This document shows positions 58,548 to 64,000 of a stretch of 64,000 bases of DNA, piece after piece; the stretch's first letter is position 1; every line of letters starts with the position of its first letter. Made by a program: the position numbers and the translations under genes. The stretch is from an uncultured Phocaeicola sp. (lineage in GTDB: Bacteria; Bacteroidota; Bacteroidia; Bacteroidales; Bacteroidaceae). The DNA lies in the NCBI GenBank assembly GCA_944320885.1, contig CALUJE010000002.1:1-64000 (forward strand), in the 5' to 3' direction. The notes under the pieces were generated by a model. It was not told where the DNA came from and made no database searches. It was given only the letters and a program-made list of their open reading frames with translations.

Positions 58548-61500
58548 ATGTATATGGAAATATCTGAATTGCAATCTGTCTATGCAGGGCATCCGAACGT
58601 AAAAGCCTTTGAGGCTTTGGCTAAGAAAAGAACAGTAAGAAATGTTTTTTTGCAGGGATTATGTGCTTCTGCTACGCCTTTATTTTTATCGGGTATATTG
58701 AAGAAAATGGCTTCTCCTTTTGTCTGTATTTTGAATGATTTGGAAGAGGCCGGTTATTTTTATCATGATTTGACGCAGATTAATGGAGAAGCGGATGTGC
58801 TTTTCTTCCCTTCGTCCTATAGAAGAGCCATAAAATATGGTCAAAAGGATTCGGCTAATGAAATATTGCGTACGGAAGCATTGAGTCGTTTGCAGCACAA
58901 AACAGGGAATGTATGTATTGTGACTTATCCGGAAGCTCTCGCAGAAAAAGTTGTGTCAAAGAAAAACCTGTCACAAAAGACACTGGTCTTACACAGCGGC
59001 GAGCATTGTGACCCTGTGGAAGTAGGGAATACCTTGTTTGCATGGGGATTTGAGCATGTGGATTACGTATACGAACCTGGACAGTATGCTGTGCGGGGAA
59101 GTATCATTGATGTGTTTTCATTCTCATCGGAATATCCTTATCGAATAGACTTTTTTGGAGACGAGATAGACAGCATACGTTCATTTGAGGTAGAAAGTCA
59201 GCTTTCCAAAGATAAAAAGGAACAGATAACCATTGTACCCGAACTGGACAGTTGCGGTAGTGAGGAAGTATCTTTGTTTGATTTTCTTGCTGATGATTCC
59301 TTTTTGTGGGTTAAAGACTTTCTGTGGGTAAGAGAAAGGATAGAAGCTGTGCATAATGAGGCAATATCTCCGCAGGCTGCTATAGTCTGTGCGGCAGAGG
59401 AAGGTCTTGATAAGGTAAAGATGCCCGCAACTATTGATGGGGAAGAGTTTGCAAGAGAGGCCTTAAGATTCAGAAAAGTGGAGTTCGGAGTGAAAGCGAC
59501 GGGAGTGCCGGATGCAAAGCTGGAGTTTAAAGTCGCATTACAGCCGATATTTCATAAGAATTTTGACTTGGTGAGTTCTACCTTGAAAGACTATCAGGCG
59601 AAAAGATACAGGATATACATACTCTCGGACAGTGTAAAACAGACAGACCGTATTAAGGCAATCTTCGAGGAGCGGGGCGATGATATCAGTTTCATACCGG
59701 TAGACAAGACTTTGCATGAGGGTTTTGTAGATGAAACATTGGAAGCTTGTTTCTTTACGGATCATCAGATCTTTGACCGTTTTCATAAATATAATCTGAA
59801 GAGTGACAAAGCGCGCAGTGGAAAAGTGGCTTTGTCATTGAAAGAACTTAATCAGTTTGAGCCGGGTGATTATGTGGTGCACATTGATCACGGAGTAGGT
59901 CGTTTTGCCGGATTGGTACGTATTCCTAATGGAAATTTAACACAAGAGGTTATCAAACTGGTGTATCAGAATGATGATGTCGTTTTTGTTTCAATTCACG
60001 CTTTACACAAAATATCCAAATATAAAGGAAAAGATGGAGAGGCTCCTCGTTTGAATAAGTTGGGTACCGGGGCATGGGAAAAATTGAAGGAACGTACGAA
60101 GAGCAAGATTAAGGATATAGCACGTGATTTGATAAAGCTTTATGCACGGCGACGCGAGGAAAAGGGATTCAGTTTCAGTCCGGATTCGTTTTTGCAGCAT
60201 GAACTGGAGGCAAGCTTTATTTATGAAGATACGCCAGACCAGCTTAAGGCTACGCAGGAAGTAAAGGCTGATATGGAAAAAGACCGTCCGATGGACCGTC
60301 TGGTCTGTGGAGATGTTGGATTCGGTAAAACAGAGGTTGCTATTCGTGCAGCCTTTAAGGCTGTGTGCGATAATAAACAGGTAGCGGTACTTGTGCCTAC
60401 GACTGTACTGGCATACCAGCATTATTGTACGCTTCGTGACCGTTTGAAAGATTTTCCTTGCAAAGTGGATTATCTGAGTCGTGCGCGTAAGTCATCCGAT
60501 GTACGGCGTATATTGAAAGAATTAAAAGAAGGTGAACTTAATATAGTGGTTGGAACACATCGTATTATAGGAAAGGATGTTGTTTTCAAGGATTTAGGAC
60601 TTCTGGTTATTGATGAAGAACAGAAGTTTGGTGTAGCGGTAAAGGAAAAGTTGAAACAGTTGAAAGTAAATGTTGATACGCTTACCATGACAGCTACCCC
60701 TATTCCACGTACATTGCAGTTCTCATTGATGGGAGCACGTGATATGTCTGTTATCCAAACGCCGCCTCCAAACAGGTATCCGGTTCAGACGGAAGTGCAT
60801 ACATTTAATGAAGATATCATTGCCGAAGCTATTAATTTTGAGATGAGCCGTAATGGGCAAGTGTTTTTTGTAAACAATCGTATCAACAATCTGGAAGAAC
60901 TGAAAGCTATGGTGTTGCGTCTGGTTCCTGATGCACGTGTATGCATCGGGCATGGGCAGATGCAACCGGAGGAGTTGGAAAAGGTAATTCTTGGTTTCGT
61001 GAATTATGATTACGATGTGCTGATAGCTACTACAATTATTGAGAGCGGTATTGATATCCCAAATGCCAATACAATCATTATCAATCAGGCTCAGAACTTC
61101 GGATTAAGTGACTTGCACCAGATGCGTGGACGTGTGGGACGCAGTAACAAGAAAGCTTTCTGTTATCTGTTGGCTCCTCCTCTTTCCAGCTTGTCTACAG
61201 AATCACGTCGCAGGTTACAGGCTATAGAGAATTTCTCGGATTTGGGAAGCGGTATTCATATTGCCATGCAGGATTTGGACATTCGTGGAGCCGGTAATTT
61301 GCTGGGAGCCGAGCAGAGTGGATTCATTGCCGATTTGGGATATGAAACGTATCAGAAAATTTTGGCTGAAGCCGTTACGGAATTGAAAAACGATGAGTTT
61401 GAATCATTGTATGCCGATGAACAGAAACCTGCCGGTGAAGAGGTGATAAGTGGTGAGGAATTTGTAAATGAATGTACTGTGGAAAGTGATTTGGAATTAC

Positions 61501-61925
61501 TTTTCCCGGATGAATACGTGCCCAGTAGCAGTGAGCGTATGTTGCTTTATCGGGAACTTGACGGTTTGGAACTGGACAAGGATGTTGAAGCCTATCGCAA
61601 ACGACTGGAAGATCGTTTTGGCAAGCTGCCGCCGGAAAGTGAAGAACTGTTGAAGATTGTTCCTTTACGTCGATTGGGAAAACGTCTGGGAGTGGAACGT
61701 ATATACCTGAAATCTGGTAGAATGACACTTTTCTTTGTGAGTAATCCGGATAGCATGTATTATCAGAGCAATGCCTTTGGAAAGATTATTTCATATATGG
61801 GACGTTATCCGAAACTATGCAATTTGCGTGAACAGAACGGAAAGCGCAGCATGGTAATTCGTGATGTAGAAACAGTAGACAAAGGAGTGGCCATTTTGAA
61901 GGAGATTGTGAGTATGGAAGGATAA
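58548..61925 (+). CDS. mfd: Transcription-repair coupling factor
   Basis: Removes RNA polymerase stalled at DNA lesions and recruits UvrA. It has 1,125 residues, full length. The UvrB-like N-terminal domains are followed by the RNA-polymerase-interacting CarD-like domain (FEPGDYVVHIDHGVGRFAG near 437), the translocase core (Walker A DVGFGKTE near 588, DEEQKFGV near 690, TATPIPRTLQF near 716) and a C-terminal TRCF domain. Two ATGs, 58548 and 58554, are possible starts; the second fits the very short leader better. Confidence 0.96.
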   Translation: MYMEISELQSVYAGHPNVKAFEALAKKRTVRNVFLQGLCASATPLFLSGILKKMASPFVCILNDLEEAGYFYHDLTQINGEADVLFFPSSYRRAIKYGQKDSANEILRTEALSRLQHKTGNVCIVTYPEALAEKVVSKKNLSQKTLVLHSGEHCDPVEVGNTLFAWGFEHVDYVYEPGQYAVRGSIIDVFSFSSEYPYRIDFFGDEIDSIRSFEVESQLSKDKKEQITIVPELDSCGSEEVSLFDFLADDSFLWVKDFLWVRERIEAVHNEAISPQAAIVCAAEEGLDKVKMPATIDGEEFAREALRFRKVEFGVKATGVPDAKLEFKVALQPIFHKNFDLVSSTLKDYQAKRYRIYILSDSVKQTDRIKAIFEERGDDISFIPVDKTLHEGFVDETLEACFFTDHQIFDRFHKYNLKSDKARSGKVALSLKELNQFEPGDYVVHIDHGVGRFAGLVRIPNGNLTQEVIKLVYQNDDVVFVSIHALHKISKYKGKDGEAPRLNKLGTGAWEKLKERTKSKIKDIARDLIKLYARRREEKGFSFSPDSFLQHELEASFIYEDTPDQLKATQEVKADMEKDRPMDRLVCGDVGFGKTEVAIRAAFKAVCDNKQVAVLVPTTVLAYQHYCTLRDRLKDFPCKVDYLSRARKSSDVRRILKELKEGELNIVVGTHRIIGKDVVFKDLGLLVIDEEQKFGVAVKEKLKQLKVNVDTLTMTATPIPRTLQFSLMGARDMSVIQTPPPNRYPVQTEVHTFNEDIIAEAINFEMSRNGQVFFVNNRINNLEELKAMVLRLVPDARVCIGHGQMQPEELEKVILGFVNYDYDVLIATTIIESGIDIPNANTIIINQAQNFGLSDLHQMRGRVGRSNKKAFCYLLAPPLSSLSTESRRRLQAIENFSDLGSGIHIAMQDLDIRGAGNLLGAEQSGFIADLGYETYQKILAEAVTELKNDEFESLYADEQKPAGEEVISGEEFVNECTVESDLELLFPDEYVPSSSERMLLYRELDGLELDKDVEAYRKRLEDRFGKLPPESEELLKIVPLRRLGKRLGVERIYLKSGRMTLFFVSNPDSMYYQSNAFGKIISYMGRYPKLCNLREQNGKRSMVIRDVETVDKGVAILKEIVSMEG

Positions 61926-61950
61926 AAATGGTGATTTGAACCATAAAAAT

Positions 61951-62012
61951 TTTCGGCTGTGTTCCTGTCAATCATATTACTGACAGGAACGCAGCCGAAT
62001 TTATTATTTTTC
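61951..62012. terminator. Bidirectional terminator mfd / YgiQ
   Basis: A 20-bp stem: 61951-61970 pairs with 61981-62000 with a single U-G wobble (TTTCGGCTG...TGTCA and TGACA...CAGCCGAAT). T-rich tails follow on both strands. Between convergent genes. Confidence 0.92.
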
Positions 62013-63868
62013 TATCGGTTATACAGCTTATTGATTAAGTCTTTACGTCCGATCTTTTTGAGTTCTGCTATAATTTTCTGACGCTCTTCTGGCTTATACC
62101 AGAAAAAGAACATGCGTTGTGCCAGCTTTTCACGGGGCGTTTTTGCAGAGAAAACCGGTTCTAGTGTGTAAGGATGGTAGCCTGTGTACCATGCCTCCGT
62201 ACTTATGGTCATGGGAGTGGGAGTGAAATCCTGCACCTGTTCCAAATGAAAATCCAGCTGTTTGGTAATAACTGCTAATTCGGCCATATCTTCTTCTGTG
62301 CATCCAGGATGACTGGATATGAAATAAGGAATAATCTGCTGTTTCAAACCGGCTTCCTTGTTTATTTTATCAAAAATCTTCTTGAACTGATAAAACTGTT
62401 CAAAAGGTGGTTTCCGCATAAGGTAGAGGACTTTGCTGCTGGTATGTTCGGGAGCTACCTTCAAACGTCCGCTTACATGCCTTTTTATCAGTTCTTCGGT
62501 ATATTTACGGATACCTTCGTCTGTTTCCTTGTCATTGGTCTTATGTAAAAGAAGATCGTATCGGACTCCACTGCCGATGAAGCTTTTTTTGATACCTGAC
62601 AATGCGTCTACCGATTTGTATATGTCAAGCAACGGACGATGGTCTGTATTCAGATTAGGACATATTTGAGGATGTATACACGACGGACGTTTGCACTTGT
62701 GGCACAACTCCTGTTTTTTTCCGCCCATTGCATACATGTTGGCCGACGGGCCTCCCAAATCAGATAAATATCCTTTGAAATCGGGAAGTTGCGTAATAGC
62801 TTTTACTTCTTTCAGAATGCTTTCCTTACTGCGGCTCATGATAAATTTTCCCTGATGGGCCGATATGGTGCAAAAAGCGCATCCACCGAAACACCCCCGA
62901 TGAATATTGACTGAGAATTTAATCATTTCATATGCCGGAATTCGTTTCCCTTTATATTTGGGATGAGGCAGACGGGTGTATGGCAGGTCGAATGAATGGT
63001 CCAGTTCTTCCTGAGTCATGGGAGGGTATGGCGGATTTACAATGACAGCTTTCCTGTCAACTTCCTGTATGATGCGTTGTGCAGCATATTTGTTTGATTC
63101 TTCTTCAATATGCCGTACATTGGATGCCTGTTTTTTCTTGTCGGCAACGCATTCTTCATGCGAGTACAGACAAAGGTCAGATGCTGTTTTTATGTCGGCC
63201 TCCTGATTTTTGTCTATAAGATAAGCTGTTTGTGGAATATCAGTCGGCAGTGAATATCTGTGTAGTGAGAATTCGTCTGTACTGTTACCTATGATTTCCG
63301 TCATTTTGTGACAGAGCTCAACAACAGGCTTTTCACCCATACCATAAATCAGCATGTCTGCTCCCGATTCAATCAAAATGCTTTTTTTCAATTTTTCCTG
63401 CCAGTAATCATAATGAGTGAGTCGTCGCATGGAAGCTTCTATACCGCCAAGAATAACGGGTGTGTCTGGATATAGTTTTTTTAGTATTTGTGTATATACG
63501 ATAGTCGGATATTCAGGCCGTAAGTCATGACGCCCGTCTGGAGTGTATGCATCCTCAGAGCGTAGTCGTCGGTTGGCAGTGTACTTATTGACCATGGAAT
63601 CCATGCATCCGGGCGATATGCCGAAGAAAAGACGTGGGCGTCCCAGTTTCTTGAAATCGCGTAAATCATCGCGCCAGTTGGGTTGCGGTATGATTGCTAT
63701 TTTCAATCCTTCCGCTTCAAGAATTCGTCCGATAACGGCTGCTCCAAATGAAGGATGATCAACGTATGCGTCGGCACTGAAAATGATTACATCAAGTACA
63801 TCCCAATGGCGTAAGTCTGTTTCTTTTTTAGTGGTAGGTAACCAGTCTGTAAGTTTGTATTCTTGCAT
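62012..63868 (-). CDS. YgiQ-family radical SAM protein
   Basis: 618 residues from the ATG at 63868 (MQEYKLTDWLPTTKKE); 22 extra upstream codons are unlikely to be used. An N-terminal cobalamin-binding-like region (about 1-280; VDHPSFGAAVIGRILEAEG) precedes the radical SAM core with the iron-sulfur motif CFGGCAFC near residue 325. A second Cys cluster, CHKCKRPSCIHPQIC, is near 404. The C-terminal extension ends in FWYKPEERQKI. The family is widespread, but its reaction has not been established to my knowledge. Single gene. Confidence 0.9.
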   Translation of the reverse strand: MQEYKLTDWLPTTKKETDLRHWDVLDVIIFSADAYVDHPSFGAAVIGRILEAEGLKIAIIPQPNWRDDLRDFKKLGRPRLFFGISPGCMDSMVNKYTANRRLRSEDAYTPDGRHDLRPEYPTIVYTQILKKLYPDTPVILGGIEASMRRLTHYDYWQEKLKKSILIESGADMLIYGMGEKPVVELCHKMTEIIGNSTDEFSLHRYSLPTDIPQTAYLIDKNQEADIKTASDLCLYSHEECVADKKKQASNVRHIEEESNKYAAQRIIQEVDRKAVIVNPPYPPMTQEELDHSFDLPYTRLPHPKYKGKRIPAYEMIKFSVNIHRGCFGGCAFCTISAHQGKFIMSRSKESILKEVKAITQLPDFKGYLSDLGGPSANMYAMGGKKQELCHKCKRPSCIHPQICPNLNTDHRPLLDIYKSVDALSGIKKSFIGSGVRYDLLLHKTNDKETDEGIRKYTEELIKRHVSGRLKVAPEHTSSKVLYLMRKPPFEQFYQFKKIFDKINKEAGLKQQIIPYFISSHPGCTEEDMAELAVITKQLDFHLEQVQDFTPTPMTISTEAWYTGYHPYTLEPVFSAKTPREKLAQRMFFFWYKPEERQKIIAELKKIGRKDLINKLYNR

Positions 63869-63895
63869 GAATATCCGGTATATGACAATATTTAT

Positions 63896-63944
63896 CAGAC
63901 ACGAATTGCAGATTTTGGCGTGTATAATTTGCAATTCGTGTCTG
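63896..63944. terminator. 15-bp inverted repeat, probable terminator of the next gene
   Basis: CAGACACGAATTGCA (63896-63910) and TGCAATTCGTGTCTG (63930-63944) are perfect complements with a 19-nt loop. It lies downstream of the apparent end of a minus-strand gene at the window edge and upstream of the YgiQ gene. No strong T-run follows, so a regulatory role is also possible. Confidence 0.55.
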
Positions 63945-63976
63945 CTCTATATAAAGTATATCAATATGTTTTTTAT

Positions 63977-64000
63977 TTATTCGTTAGTCGGTTCAGCAGT
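63977..64000 (-). CDS. 3' end of an unidentified gene (partial)
   Basis: The minus strand from the window edge reads TAEPTNE followed by TAA (63977-63979). Only seven codons are visible; it is proposed because a strong hairpin lies 33 bp beyond the stop. Identity unknown. Confidence 0.25.
   Translation of the reverse strand, partial: TAEPTNE

Overview
The window is from a Bacteroidales chromosome, most likely a gut Bacteroides/Phocaeicola-type species. The genus call is inference. The evidence is a short RpoD without region 1.1, NigD-like, DUF2027-Smr and DUF3822 proteins, a fimbrillin-type lipoprotein with an HU-like neighbour, and at least 24 intergenic perfect matches to the Bacteroidetes -7 promoter box TAnnTTTG. 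No rRNA, tRNA, IS element or CRISPR array was seen. Most of the window is moderately AT-rich core genome. The stretch from about 41.2 to 47.2 kb is visibly more GC-rich and holds the most unusual sequence.

Layout. 0-5.5 kb: guanine deaminase, gamma-carbonic anhydrase, groES-groEL (with a sigma-54-like upstream motif), a dihydroorotate-dehydrogenase-like protein and a NUDIX hydrolase. 5.6-11.9 kb: a complete histidine-utilisation operon (hutU, ftcD, hutI, fchA-like, hutH) whose promoter is bracketed by a 17-bp inverted repeat. 12-24 kb: queA, an acetyltransferase, a Smr protein, aroB, an outer-membrane beta-barrel protein, cardiolipin synthase, rsmD with a DUF3822 partner, and a RecD-like helicase. 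24-32 kb: a DMP19-type protein, then a NigD-like lipoprotein, a Yip1 protein, smpB, a shortened metH, nadC and an M23 peptidase. 32-42.5 kb: alanine dehydrogenase, a C69 dipeptidase, phosphoglucomutase, MFS and MATE transporters, rpoD, and kdsA-kdsD for Kdo synthesis.

42.6-45.6 kb is a small GC-rich locus. In order it has a strong promoter, a leader ORF containing an (AC)9 microsatellite, an intrinsic terminator, a 49-residue peptide gene, a fimbrillin/leucine-rich-repeat lipoprotein with near-identical 63-bp repeats, an array of six quasi-palindromic units at an exact 23-bp period, and an HU-like DNA-binding protein. Loss or gain of one AC pair would send leader translation through the terminator, so the locus is a candidate slippage-controlled attenuator. 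This is the best candidate in the window for an undescribed system; the mechanism is inference.

45.6-49.8 kb: a GH28 pectinase-type enzyme divergent from a DapA/NanA-like aldolase plus a sodium:solute symporter, suggesting sugar-acid use. 49.9-54.9 kb: a five-gene minus-strand cluster (glycosyltransferase, pyrC, a free-standing MetH reactivation domain, metallophosphoesterase, acyltransferase). The reactivation domain appears to complete the shortened MetH encoded about 25 kb away. 55-64 kb: PadR regulator with a clear operator and a PspC membrane protein, fucO, mfd and a YgiQ-type radical SAM protein. Two intergenic clusters of CACGTG-centred units (15.24 and 54.94 kb) are a dispersed repeat family that the genes do not explain.
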